Origin: Bacteroidia bacterium
GTDB taxonomy: Bacteria; Bacteroidota; Ignavibacteria; UBA10030
Direction of reading: 5' to 3'
Assembly: GCA_022180565.1 (NCBI GenBank)
Contig: BQML01000031.1
Coordinates: 1-64,000 of the forward strand
Length of the DNA stretch: 64,000 nt
Each line of letters starts with the position of its first letter. Positions within the stretch are counted from its first letter, which is position 1. Of this stretch, positions 51,918 to 60,328 are shown piece after piece. A model generated the notes under the pieces. That model ran no database searches and was not told the origin of the DNA. It saw only the letters and a list, made by a program, of their open reading frames with translations. A program made the position numbers and the translations under genes.

Positions 51918-53164
51918 CAGAATTCCAGAATGGTTCCGTGCTTGACAATGAGCGAAACGTGGTTGGTGCCGAAGTGATACGCAAGATAACGATAATTCGG
52001 AACATCATACAAAACAATATCGGCCTTCTTGCCCGTCTCGATGCTGCCGTAAACCTGTGACAGATTCAGGGCCGCCGCCGCATTGAGGGTGGATGCGGTG
52101 ATAGCCTCCTCCGGTGTCATTCCCATATGCGTGCAGGCAATGGTCATCATCAGCGGCATGCTGAAGGACATGCAGGAGCCCGGATTGAAGTCGCTCGCGA
52201 TGGCCACGGGTACGCCGGCATCGATCAACTGTCTGGCAGGCGCGTAGCTGTGATTGAGGAAGAACGAGACGCCCGGGAGGAGTGTGGCGACGACCCCTGC
52301 ATTCTTCAGGAGAGCGATCGACGCCTCGTCGATATGTTCCAGGTGGTCCGCGGAAACGGCGCGCAGCTCGGCGGCAAGCGCCGACCCTCCGGACGGAGCC
52401 AGCTCGTCAGCGTGGACCTTGATGCCGAGGCCCAATTCGCGGGCTTTCTCGAGAATGCGCCGTGATTGCTCTACGGAGAAATAGCCTGCGTCGCAAAAAA
52501 CGTCGCAAAATTGCGCCAGACCCCGTTTCCCGATGTAGGGAAGCATGCGGTCGCGAAGGAGGTCGACGTAGGCTTCGCGCGAATTGCGAAATTCCGGAGG
52601 GAAGGCATGTGCGCCGAGAAAGGTGGCAACGACCGTGGTGTACTGTTCCTTGGCGAGCTCCTGAATGCATTCCAGCATCTTGATTTCGGATTCCTCGTCA
52701 AGGCCGTACCCGGATTTGATTTCGACCGTTGTCGTACCGTGCTGCAACATGGCGTCAAGGCGGACGCGAGCGAGACGCTTGAGGTCGTGCTTTGAAGCCT
52801 GCCTGGTAGCTCGGACCGTGCTGAGGATTCCGCCGCCCTGCTCGGCAATCTGTTGATAGGTCTTTCCTTCTGCCCGCATCGCGAATTCGTCCTCGCGGCT
52901 CCCCGCAAACACAAGGTGCGTGTGGGAATCAACGAACCCCGGCAGCGCAATTTTTTCGGACGCATCGACCACGGTCGCGTCCTCGCTGAGCGCCGGGTGT
53001 TTGTCGTTTGGGCCGCCAATCCAGAGGAACACTCCGTCCTCGATCAGGACCGAGGCGTTCTCTATGACGCCGAGATCACGCATCCCTGCCGCCGTTTTTA
53101 CACGCGCTCCATTGCTCCGGACGGTCACGAGCTGGGCGATGTTCTTAAGCATGAGTTGGTGCAT
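51917..53164 (-). CDS. hutI: Imidazolonepropionase
   Basis: A 415-residue metal-dependent amidohydrolase opening the imidazolone ring to formiminoglutamate. The start ATG at 53164 has AAGGA six bases upstream; it overlaps the methyltransferase by 20 bases. Metal-binding motifs: DSHTHLVFAGSREDEF (near 72), GIKVHADELAPSGGS (near 243), SADHLEHIDE (near 268) and ASDFNPGSCMSF (near 318). All ligands are in place. Normal length (about 410). Confidence 0.96.
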   Translation of the reverse strand: MHQLMLKNIAQLVTVRSNGARVKTAAGMRDLGVIENASVLIEDGVFLWIGGPNDKHPALSEDATVVDASEKIALPGFVDSHTHLVFAGSREDEFAMRAEGKTYQQIAEQGGGILSTVRATRQASKHDLKRLARVRLDAMLQHGTTTVEIKSGYGLDEESEIKMLECIQELAKEQYTTVVATFLGAHAFPPEFRNSREAYVDLLRDRMLPYIGKRGLAQFCDVFCDAGYFSVEQSRRILEKARELGLGIKVHADELAPSGGSALAAELRAVSADHLEHIDEASIALLKNAGVVATLLPGVSFFLNHSYAPARQLIDAGVPVAIASDFNPGSCMSFSMPLMMTIACTHMGMTPEEAITASTLNAAAALNLSQVYGSIETGKKADIVLYDVPNYRYLAYHFGTNHVSLIVKHGTILEF

Positions 53165-54251
53165 GGCGAATCCTTGCCTCAAGCGTGAAGTACGCCCCTG
53201 TTATGCCAAACGTCGACAGGACACCGTCTGCGGCCCGAAGCAGACGGAGCGTGGCAGGCCGCATGGCGAGCGGAATCCTGAGCTTTGGAGCCAGAAAGAA
53301 CCAGAAGGGGAGCATTGTTTCATATTTCGTGATAGCGAACATTGCGTGGAGAAGGCGCGGCAAGGACGATTGGGAGATCTCCTCAAAGGGAGACCCCGGA
53401 TGCAGGCTGGACGCGTCCCCCATCGCGATCGCGGACCGCTTTTCGTGTTCGTTGGCCAGAAAACCTTTCAGCCGTGTTCTCAGCTTCCACTTTTCTCGGT
53501 AGGGCTTGTAGGTCGGAAGCAGGGCATAGAGCGTCGCTGCGGCCACTTTTCGCGGGAGACTCATTCCGCAATAATCCATCACAAGAAAAACCCCGTCGGG
53601 ATGAAGCGCCGATCGGACCTGCAGGAACAGGTGTTCGAGATTGAGAACATGGTGGAGGGCATCGTGGGCAAGGATGCAGGAATAACGATGCGGCTCAAGC
53701 GTCAGAGTGTTCAAGTCTGCCGTCTGAAACACGGCACGGCCGCTCAATCCGTGTTCCGCTGCTGCCTCGGTCGCTCTCCGGATGCGTGCGGGGCTCAGGT
53801 CGACTCCCGTTACCCTGCACCCGCGTCGTGCAAGCTCCAATGCGATCGTGCCTTCGCCGCATCCAAGTTCGAGCACGTCAGGACCGCATGTCGCCGCACG
53901 TTCGATGAACGCCCGATACGCCGGCCCAAAAAACAGCTCAAAGAGTTCCGGATCATGCCAGATCTGGGGCGAGGCAGGATCGGGTTGAACCCGGTCCCAG
54001 TATTCCTGTTCGCGTTGAAGATGCCGAAGGAATTGCGCATGTTCAGCGATCGGAGGGGATGTCGACCCACTCACCTCATATCCCTTGCAGGCCACGACAG
54101 GCACGGTCGGGTATTTTGGAAACGCGGGGTTCCTTTCTGAGAGGCGGCATAGAACGAACGTGCTCCCGCGTGCTGAATGGATCGCGCGCATATGGAGACA
54201 TGTTGCGCAAAGGCCCTGTGGAGGAGATTGTTCCTGTCGCGCCTCTGACAC
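53145..54251 (-). CDS. Class I SAM-dependent methyltransferase with cysteine-rich N-terminus
   Basis: A 368-residue protein between hutU and hutI. It starts with GTG 54251, immediately after the hutU stop. Residues 15-57 hold C15, C18, C35 and C55 in CATCLHMRAIHSARGSTFVLC, then FPKYPTVPVVACKGYE, a possible zinc finger-like module. The methyltransferase core starts near 124 with PDVLELGCGEGTIALELARRG (motif I), GVDLSPARI and the acidic-histidine motif LAHDALHHVLN. The C-terminal 100 residues are hydrophobic and basic (LYALLPTYKPYREKWKL) and may be a helical cap. The substrate is unknown; no hut function is established for it. Confidence 0.85.
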   Translation of the reverse strand: MSEARQEQSPPQGLCATCLHMRAIHSARGSTFVLCRLSERNPAFPKYPTVPVVACKGYEVSGSTSPPIAEHAQFLRHLQREQEYWDRVQPDPASPQIWHDPELFELFFGPAYRAFIERAATCGPDVLELGCGEGTIALELARRGCRVTGVDLSPARIRRATEAAAEHGLSGRAVFQTADLNTLTLEPHRYSCILAHDALHHVLNLEHLFLQVRSALHPDGVFLVMDYCGMSLPRKVAAATLYALLPTYKPYREKWKLRTRLKGFLANEHEKRSAIAMGDASSLHPGSPFEEISQSSLPRLLHAMFAITKYETMLPFWFFLAPKLRIPLAMRPATLRLLRAADGVLSTFGITGAYFTLEARIRHAPTHA

Positions 54252-55919
54252 TTAGCTTCCATCCATCATCGGAATTTTCAGGTCCCAGCGTCGGGCGTTG
54301 TCTTGCGCACGTTTGTATCCGGCGTCCGCATGGCGAAGGATGCCCATGCCGGGATCGTACGTGAGGACGCGGTGAATCCGGTCTTCGGCGGCCTGTGTGC
54401 CGTCGCAGACCACGACCATCCCTGCGTGGATCGAAAGTCCGATCCCCACCCCGCCGCCGTGATGCACGCTTACCCAGCTCGCGCCGCCCACGGCATTGAG
54501 CAGAGCGTTCAGGATCGGCCAGTCGGCTATTGCATCGCTTCCGTCTTTCATCCCTTCGGTTTCCCTGTTGGGCGATGCCACACTCCCGCAATCAAGATGG
54601 TCTCGTCCGATCACAATCGGAGCGCTGACCTCACCTCGCGCCACCAGGTCGTTGAAAATCTTGCCCATCCGGGCACGCTCCCCATATCCCAGCCAGCAAA
54701 TGCGTGCCGGGAGCCCCTGGAAGGCAACCTGTGATTGTGCCTTCTCGATCCACGTGCAGAGTGCCTTGTTGTCGGGAAAAGTTTCCATGACGGCCCTGTC
54801 GGTGCGGTAGATATCCTCCGGATTACCGGAGAGGGCGACCCAGCGAAACGGACCCTTGCCGTCGCAGAAAAGCGGACGAATGAATTCGGGTACGAATCCT
54901 GGAATCGCAAAAGCGTTCTTGACACCCGCCGCCTGAGCCTCACCGCGAATATTGTTGCCGTAATCGAACACCACAGACCCCTTCTTCTGGAGCCGAAGAA
55001 GCCCGCGAACATGATCCGCGATGGAAGCACGTGCCAGCTCCACATAACGCTTCGGGTTTTTCCTGCGCAGTTCCAGCGCCTTTTCATACGGCATGCCGGC
55101 AGGGACGTATCCGTTCAGCGTGTCATGTGCCGATGTCTGGTCGGTTACAACATCCGGAATGAATCTGCCCGCGGCGATTTTCGGAATGATCTCCGCTGCG
55201 TTGCCGAGGAGACCGATGGAAAGGGGGAGCTTCTTTGCACAGGCGGCGCGGATTTGCCCAAGAGCGTCGTTCAGGTCCTCGGTCATCGTGTCCAGGTAGC
55301 CGGTCTCAAGACGCCGCCGGATGCGCTGACGATCGACCTCAACCACAAGGCATGCAGCGCCGTTCATCGTTGCAGCGAGCGGTTGGGCCCCGCCCATTCC
55401 GCCGAGTCCGGCGGTCAGGAGAAACCTGCCCGTCAGAGAGCCCCTGAAGTGCTTCTGGGCCGCGGCGGCAAACGTTTCATACGTGCCTTGAAGAATCCCC
55501 TGTGTGCCGATGTAGATCCAACTCCCCGCGGTCATCTGCCCAAACATCGTCAGGCCGAGCCCCTCGAGCCTCCGGAATTCGTCCCAGGTAGCCCACTTTG
55601 GGACAAGCATTGCGTTGCTCATTAACACCCGCGGGGCATTGACGTGTGTGCGGAAGATGCCGACGGGCTTGCCGGATTGCACGAGGAGCGTTTCGTCGTT
55701 GTCCAGACGCTGGAGGCTCGCAACGATGGCGTCATAGCATTCCCAATTGCGCGCCGCCTTGCCCGTGCCCCCGTAGACGATCAGTTCTCCCGGTTTTTCG
55801 GCGACCGCAGGATCGAGATTGTTCATCAGCATTCTGAGGGCCGCTTCCTGGATCCATCCGCGACAGTGGAGCACAGTTCCGCGGGGGGCGTGGATGAGGC
55901 GTTGGGGTTTCGGGGACAT
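54252..55919 (-). CDS. hutU: Urocanate hydratase
   Basis: A 555-residue NAD-dependent enzyme converting urocanate to imidazolonepropionate. Motifs: [27 protein letters not shown] near 32-58, [20 protein letters not shown] near 131, [18 protein letters not shown] near 171 (NAD site), [20 protein letters not shown] near 259 and the catalytic cysteine region [14 protein letters not shown]. The length matches the family (about 555-560). The next gene starts at the base after its stop. It follows ridA by 87 bases on the same strand. Confidence 0.97.
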   Translation of the reverse strand: MSPKPQRLIHAPRGTVLHCRGWIQEAALRMLMNNLDPAVAEKPGELIVYGGTGKAARNWECYDAIVASLQRLDNDETLLVQSGKPVGIFRTHVNAPRVLMSNAMLVPKWATWDEFRRLEGLGLTMFGQMTAGSWIYIGTQGILQGTYETFAAAAQKHFRGSLTGRFLLTAGLGGMGGAQPLAATMNGAACLVVEVDRQRIRRRLETGYLDTMTEDLNDALGQIRAACAKKLPLSIGLLGNAAEIIPKIAAGRFIPDVVTDQTSAHDTLNGYVPAGMPYEKALELRRKNPKRYVELARASIADHVRGLLRLQKKGSVVFDYGNNIRGEAQAAGVKNAFAIPGFVPEFIRPLFCDGKGPFRWVALSGNPEDIYRTDRAVMETFPDNKALCTWIEKAQSQVAFQGLPARICWLGYGERARMGKIFNDLVARGEVSAPIVIGRDHLDCGSVASPNRETEGMKDGSDAIADWPILNALLNAVGGASWVSVHHGGGVGIGLSIHAGMVVVCDGTQAAEDRIHRVLTYDPGMGILRHADAGYKRAQDNARRWDLKIPMMDGS

Positions 55920-56006
55920 GGGAAATTATGGGATAAAGAGTTTCAAGTCTCAGGTCTCAGGGTGCAGGCTGTTCTTCGAGAAGATGCCAAGCACAGTACC
56001 CCGAAT

Positions 56007-56480
56007 CTATTTGAACGCGATAGCGGCAATTTCGATGATGGCCCCGCGGGGCAGATTCGATACTTCGACCGTTGTGCGGGCCGGATAGCCGGATTCGGGG
56101 AAATAGCCGCCGTAGGTCAGATTCATATCCTGAAAGTCGTTGATGTCTTTCAGGAAGATTGTGCACTGGACCACGTGGCTCGAGTCATAGCCGGCTTTTT
56201 GGAGGATCGCATTGAGATTCCTCAATGCCTGGTTTGTCTGGGTCTTGATATCCCGGCCGGCGAGCGTCTGGGTCTCAGGGTCGAGCCCGATCTGACCGGA
56301 AACGAAAAGAAAGGGACCCACTTGAACGGCAGGTGAATAGGGGCCGATCGGGGTTCCCTCCTGAATGATGGTCTTTTGTGCGGCACGCGATATTTCGTCC
56401 CGCACCAGCGAGCGAACATCTTCTTCTGACGGCCCGCATCCACACAGCAAGAGCAACAGAACAATAAGCAGGGGTTTCAT
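56007..56480 (-). CDS. RidA-family protein, predicted lipoprotein
   Basis: A 157-residue member of the RidA/YjgF/UK114 family (2-iminobutanoate deaminase type). The core begins near 40 (GTPIGPYSPAVQVGPFLFVSGQIGLDPETQ). The conserved arginine that binds the carboxylate is in YPARTTVEVSNLP and the catalytic Glu near IIEIAAIA. Unusual is the N-terminus MKPLLIVLLLLLCGCGPSEED, a lipobox with two cysteines (LLCGC), so the protein should be lipid-anchored outside the cytoplasm. Neighbour of hut genes, where imine intermediates are not obvious. Confidence 0.88.
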   Translation of the reverse strand: MKPLLIVLLLLLCGCGPSEEDVRSLVRDEISRAAQKTIIQEGTPIGPYSPAVQVGPFLFVSGQIGLDPETQTLAGRDIKTQTNQALRNLNAILQKAGYDSSHVVQCTIFLKDINDFQDMNLTYGGYFPESGYPARTTVEVSNLPRGAIIEIAAIAFK

Positions 56481-56510
56481 ATTCAGGTCCTTCGGGAAAC
56501 GTGTTCAGTA

Positions 56511-56993
56511 TTACAGTTTGTATCCTATTTTTCTCAGGAGGTGCTTCCGCGCAGTGATGTCGTTGTCCGTCTCAATTCCCTTGCTCTTGACTCCATCCAC
56601 CACGCCTAAAATTCCGCGCCCCTGCTCCGTTTCGGCCACAATCACCTCCACCGGATTTGCCGTTGCGCAATAGATATGGCAGACTTCGGGGACGCTCTTG
56701 ACGGCGTTAAGAATGCTGATTGGAAATCCGTTCTCCATGAAGATGAGAAAGCAATGTCCACAGGAGAGGGTAAGAGCGTTGGATGTGGCGAGATGGATGA
56801 GGGGCTGATCGTTGCCCGCCCAACGGACAAGAGCGGGTCCTGAGGCCTCGCAGAAGGCCAGGCCGAACCGCATGCCGGGGTTTGTCTGTACCACAGCCTC
56901 GTACAGATCCTCCACCGACTTGATGAAATGTGTCTGGCCGATAATGACGTTCGTGGATTCTGGTTTTTGGACGGGGATCGTAAGAATGTTCAT
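56511..56993 (-). CDS. Adenosine-specific kinase (DUF355 family)
   Basis: A 160-residue protein of the DUF355/adenosine-specific-kinase family known from archaea (PAE2307) and some bacteria. Family features: VIIGQTHFIKSVEDLYEAVV, GMRFGLAFCEASGPALVRWAGND, HLATSNALTLSCGHCFLIFMENGFPISILNAVKSVPEVCHIYCATANPVEVIVAET is read across residues 65-122, with GRGILGVVDGVKSKG after it. A GGAGG precedes the start codon. Family membership is clear; kinase activity for this protein is inference. Adenosine metabolism is also represented by add at 61888 and by ahcY. Confidence 0.88.
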   Translation of the reverse strand: MNILTIPVQKPESTNVIIGQTHFIKSVEDLYEAVVQTNPGMRFGLAFCEASGPALVRWAGNDQPLIHLATSNALTLSCGHCFLIFMENGFPISILNAVKSVPEVCHIYCATANPVEVIVAETEQGRGILGVVDGVKSKGIETDNDITARKHLLRKIGYKL

Positions 56994-57088
56994 GGGGTCC
57001 TCCGGAACGGAGATGAGGAAACATAGCCACTTATTGGAACAAATTCATCAGGGAACGGGGGAGGAAGCGGGATCGAATCCAGCGACAT

Positions 57089-57574
57089 CTAGCGCATGGA
57101 ATCCATCTGAGCAACCGTGACAAGCCACGAAAGCACAGCATGGCCCTTTTTCACTGGGAATTCTGTTTCGACACGGGCGAGAGATGCTTTTCGCATTTCC
57201 ACGCGAAAATGGTCGTCCCCCCCTGTCAGAACGGAGATGGCACTGCTAAGTTGGGGCTCATGGCCGACCAGGAGGAGGGCGTGCGAGTGCTGTCCGTTGA
57301 TGAAACCGAAAAGTTCGCGCACAGAGGCACCGGCGGCCAGGGTGTCGGTTGTGATGACGGCGGGCAGGTCCAGCGCGTCACGAACAATTTCAGCCGTTTC
57401 CCGCGCACGCACGAGGGGGCTGGAGAGGATGATCTCGAGTTCGTTTCGGTACGCTCGGAGAAATCGCCCAACGGTCTGGATTTGCCTCCTGCCTGCCTCG
57501 CTCAGCGGCCGCTGGGTGTCGTGAAAATGCGGGGATTCAACAGCATCTCCGTGTCGGAGAAACAAGAGTGGCAT
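57089..57574 (-). CDS. sixA: Phosphohistidine phosphatase SixA-like
   Basis: A 161-residue histidine phosphatase of the RHG fold. The signature MPLLFLRHGDAVESP carries the phospho-accepting histidine H8; further conserved residues are SSPLVRARETAEI near 51 and LLVGHEPQLSSAI near 102 (second catalytic histidine). In E. coli SixA removes phosphate from HPr-type and HPt histidines. Here it lies next to a histidine kinase/regulator pair, and ptsH/ptsI are in the same window, so either could be a target. Confidence 0.88.
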   Translation of the reverse strand: MPLLFLRHGDAVESPHFHDTQRPLSEAGRRQIQTVGRFLRAYRNELEIILSSPLVRARETAEIVRDALDLPAVITTDTLAAGASVRELFGFINGQHSHALLLVGHEPQLSSAISVLTGGDDHFRVEMRKASLARVETEFPVKKGHAVLSWLVTVAQMDSMR

Positions 57575-57616
57575 ATCGGTGACCTCAGCTTGGACCCCGG
57601 AACTTGGAATCAGGCC

Positions 57617-57653
57617 TCAACCCTTAAACCTTAAACCTTAAACCCTAAACCTA
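57617..57653. repeat. ACCTTAA tandem repeats
   Basis: Four units of AAACCTT(A) in the spacer between the sixA start and the NtrC-type regulator. Same word as at 2439-2493, 55 kb away. Confidence 0.85.
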
Positions 57654-59018
57654 TTTCCCCTCTTTCGTCAAATTGTACTGCTGGATCTTCGTGTAGAGAG
57701 TCTTGAGACTTATGCCCAGGATCTTGGCTGCCACGTTCTTGTTCCAGCTCACACTGTCCAGCACGCCCTTCATGTGTGCTTTTTCCACTTCGCGGAACGG
57801 CACCGCCGAGCCGATCAGGGAGTCGCGCTTTTGTTCCTGTGGGTGCATCCCGATGGGCAGGGCAAGGTCGTCGCGTTTGATAGTGGGGCCTTGAGAAAGA
57901 ATCGCGGCGCGCTCGATCACGTTCTCCAGTTCGCGTACGTTTCCGGGCCATGAATAGGCCGTGAGGACCTCAAGCGCCTTCGGATCAAGTGTCTTCGGCT
58001 CCCGGTTGCGGAATTTGGACTTCAGAAAATGATCGACGAGAAGGGGAATATCTTCCTTGCGATCTTTGAGGGGAGGAAGTGTCAGCGTGATGACGTTAAT
58101 TCGGTACAGGAGATCCTCGCGAAACCGGCCTTCCGCAACTTCATGGCGAAGATCTTTGTTCGTCGCGGAAATCACCCGCACCTCTGCCTTGAGGTTCTTG
58201 TTTCCGCCGACGCGCCGAAACTCTCCGGTCTGCAAAAACCGCAGGAGTTTTGGTTGAAGAACGAGGCTGATCTCACCGATCTCATCGAGAAAAAGTGTGC
58301 CGCCGGCCGCGATCTCCACAAGACCCTGCCTGGCGGTCTGGGCGTCCGTGAAGGCTCCCTTCTCGTGCCCGAACATCTCGCTTTCAAGGAGGGTTTCGGG
58401 GATCGATGAACAGTTCAGTGCGATGAAAGGTTTGTCTTTGCGCAGGCTGTTGGCATGGATGAAATGAGCGACCAGCTCCTTCCCCGTTCCGCTTGCTCCC
58501 TGGATCAGCACGGTCGAGTCGGTGGGAGCAACCTTGTGGGCCACCTTGAGGATCTCGAGGAGCTTTGGACTGCGCCCCACCATCTGCGCCGATGCCGCGT
58601 ACCTCGACAGTTCTGATTTCAGCGCCTTGTTCTCAAGCACCAGGCGCCGCCGCTCAAGAGCGCTGTCGATGACCGTCAGCAGTTCTTCGGTGGAATACGG
58701 CTTCGAGAGATAATTGGTCGCCCCCATCTTCATGCACTCCACCGCGGTCTTCAGGTCGTTCACGCCGGTCACCATGATTACCGGGATGTCAATGAACTGG
58801 TCGCGAATGTACTTCAGAACTTCAATGCCGTCGACGCGCGGCATCCGGACGTCGAGGAGAGCTAGGTCGAACGTGGAGGACTGCAGAAGATTGATTGCTT
58901 CAACTCCGTCGGAGGCGGTGTGGAGAGAGTATCCCTCCGCTGTGAGGATGGTCTGAAGAACATCAAGAAAACTTTCCTCGTCGTCGACGGCGAGAACGGA
59001 GATTGCGCGCGAACCCAT
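57651..59018 (-). CDS. NtrC-family sigma-54 response regulator
   Basis: A 455-residue transcription activator: receiver (1-120, with DDEE and phospho-Asp D56 in LLDVRMPRVDG and Lys in LSKPYSTEE), sigma-54 interaction AAA+ domain (about 140-375: GASGTGKELVA Walker A, GAFTDAQTARQG, which is the sigma-54-contact GAFTGA-type motif with D in place of G, and GTLFLDEIGEISLVLQPKLLRFL), and a Fis-type HTH at the end (NVAAKILGISLKTLYTKIQQY). The GAFTDA motif is a common variant. It is the second gene of a two-gene operon with the histidine kinase, 30 bases apart. Confidence 0.95.
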   Translation of the reverse strand: MGSRAISVLAVDDEESFLDVLQTILTAEGYSLHTASDGVEAINLLQSSTFDLALLDVRMPRVDGIEVLKYIRDQFIDIPVIMVTGVNDLKTAVECMKMGATNYLSKPYSTEELLTVIDSALERRRLVLENKALKSELSRYAASAQMVGRSPKLLEILKVAHKVAPTDSTVLIQGASGTGKELVAHFIHANSLRKDKPFIALNCSSIPETLLESEMFGHEKGAFTDAQTARQGLVEIAAGGTLFLDEIGEISLVLQPKLLRFLQTGEFRRVGGNKNLKAEVRVISATNKDLRHEVAEGRFREDLLYRINVITLTLPPLKDRKEDIPLLVDHFLKSKFRNREPKTLDPKALEVLTAYSWPGNVRELENVIERAAILSQGPTIKRDDLALPIGMHPQEQKRDSLIGSAVPFREVEKAHMKGVLDSVSWNKNVAAKILGISLKTLYTKIQQYNLTKEGK

Positions 59019-59048
59019 TGCCAGACTATTCCATGAATATGCCCCGGA

Positions 59049-60155
59049 TCAACGCACGGGGAGAGCGAAGAAAAACGTAGCCCCCTTTCCGGGCTCGGAT
59101 TCGACCCAGATCTTGCCGTTGTGGGCCTCCACGATGCGCTGACAGATGATCAGGCCTAGTCCGGTGGTTTTTTGCTTGTTTTCCTTGCCGGAAACGACTT
59201 CGCGGTACCGGTCGAAGATCAGAGGCAGTTCCTCCTTCGGAATTCCTGGTCCGCTGTTGAAGACCGACACCATTATGAACTGGGAGGGCTGCTGGCCTTC
59301 TTCGAGGACCAGTTGGACCGAGCGTACCTGGACGACGATGGCGCCGTGCTGAGGAGTGTACTTGACGGCGTTGCTCAGGAAATTCTGCAACACCTGCTCG
59401 ATCTTCTCTGAATCGTACTCCAGAGGCGGCAGATCCGGTTCAATGGAGTGTTCGAGGGTGATCTTGTTGGACTTGATGGGGATCTGGAACTCATGAATCA
59501 TCTTAGTAACCGTGTCGGCAACATTGCCGATTCCCTTGTTGAGCCGGACACGCCCCCCCTCGAGCTTCGTCAGGTCCATCATGTCGCTCAGAAGGAGGAT
59601 CACTTTGTCGATCGAATTGGTCATGTAGCCAAGGAGTTCCTTCTGGTGGTCTCCGATCGCACCGGCCATTCCCTTCAGGAGGTATCCGATGCTTTGCTTC
59701 AGGCCTGCGATCGGATTATGGAGGTCGTACAGCAGGCGAGCTGTGTGCTCGGATTGCAGGCGGCGGATGCGGTCCTCCGCGTCACGCTTCTTGAGGAGTG
59801 CGCGCAGCTGAGGAACAAGTTGATCCATGTCGAGCGGCTTCGTGAGGTATTCGCGGGCGCCGAGCTTCATGGCCTCAACGGCCATGGTCACGTCGCTCAT
59901 GCCCGTCATCATCACGACTTCGGTGGCTACGGAATTCTTCTTGATGTAACGCAGTACTTCGAGTCCGTTTGCTCCCGGCATTTTGATGTCGAGAAGTGCA
60001 ATGTCGTAATCGTTCGCCTGCACTTTTTTGATGGCTTCGGATCCGTCCGGGGCCTCCTCCACGACAAAACCCTCATCGGTGAGCCAGGCGGCAATGGTGG
60101 ATCGTAGTCCGTCCTCGTCGTCGGCGATCAATACGCGTATTTTGTCTTCATTCAT
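59049..60155 (-). CDS. Receiver-histidine kinase (REC-HisKA-HATPase)
   Basis: A 368-residue hybrid sensor without a membrane segment or sensory domain. The start is placed at MNEDKIRVLIADDEDGL (60155); earlier in-frame residues from 60260 are not conserved and lie over the promoter. An N-terminal receiver (phospho-Asp D56) is followed by a coiled DHp region with the phospho-histidine in LLYDLHNPIAGLKQSIG (near 144-160; a variant of the usual H-E-x-x-x-P) and a HATPase_c domain (NFLSNAVKYTP, GPGIPKEEL, TTGLGLIICQRIVEAH). A receiver in front of a kinase suggests that another regulator phosphorylates it. It lies upstream of its putative partner. Confidence 0.92.
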   Translation of the reverse strand: MNEDKIRVLIADDEDGLRSTIAAWLTDEGFVVEEAPDGSEAIKKVQANDYDIALLDIKMPGANGLEVLRYIKKNSVATEVVMMTGMSDVTMAVEAMKLGAREYLTKPLDMDQLVPQLRALLKKRDAEDRIRRLQSEHTARLLYDLHNPIAGLKQSIGYLLKGMAGAIGDHQKELLGYMTNSIDKVILLLSDMMDLTKLEGGRVRLNKGIGNVADTVTKMIHEFQIPIKSNKITLEHSIEPDLPPLEYDSEKIEQVLQNFLSNAVKYTPQHGAIVVQVRSVQLVLEEGQQPSQFIMVSVFNSGPGIPKEELPLIFDRYREVVSGKENKQKTTGLGLIICQRIVEAHNGKIWVESEPGKGATFFFALPVR

Positions 60156-60231
60156 GATGATGTGCCGATGCGGGCCTTCGGGTTGAGGGGAAGGCTCTGC
60201 CGCGTGATGCTGGGGGGGAAGAATGCGTGGC

Positions 60232-60260
60232 ATGATAACCAGATTCGCCAAAAAAGTCAA
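60232..60260 (-). promoter_or_regulatory. Promoter of the kinase/regulator operon
   Basis: On the minus strand TTGACT (60260-60255), 17 bases, TATCAT (60237-60232), 77 bases before the kinase start. Confidence 0.6.
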
Positions 60261-60282
60261 TGAGGAAGTCTCGCCGTCCGGC

Positions 60283-60311
60283 TTGAATTTCTAAAAAGCC
60301 CCTGCTACATT
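60283..60311 (+). promoter_or_regulatory. Promoter of hutH-add
   Basis: TTGAAT (60283-60288), 17 bases, TACATT (60306-60311), 18 bases before the hutH ATG. Back-to-back with the kinase promoter, so the histidine genes and the regulator share one 174-base control region. Confidence 0.6.
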
Positions 60312-60328
60312 ACAGGCTCTATTCTGCA

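Noticed and set aside
57651-59018. GAFTDA as a broken sigma-54 contact
   Set aside because: Asp at this position is a known variant in working regulators, so it is not a sign of loss.
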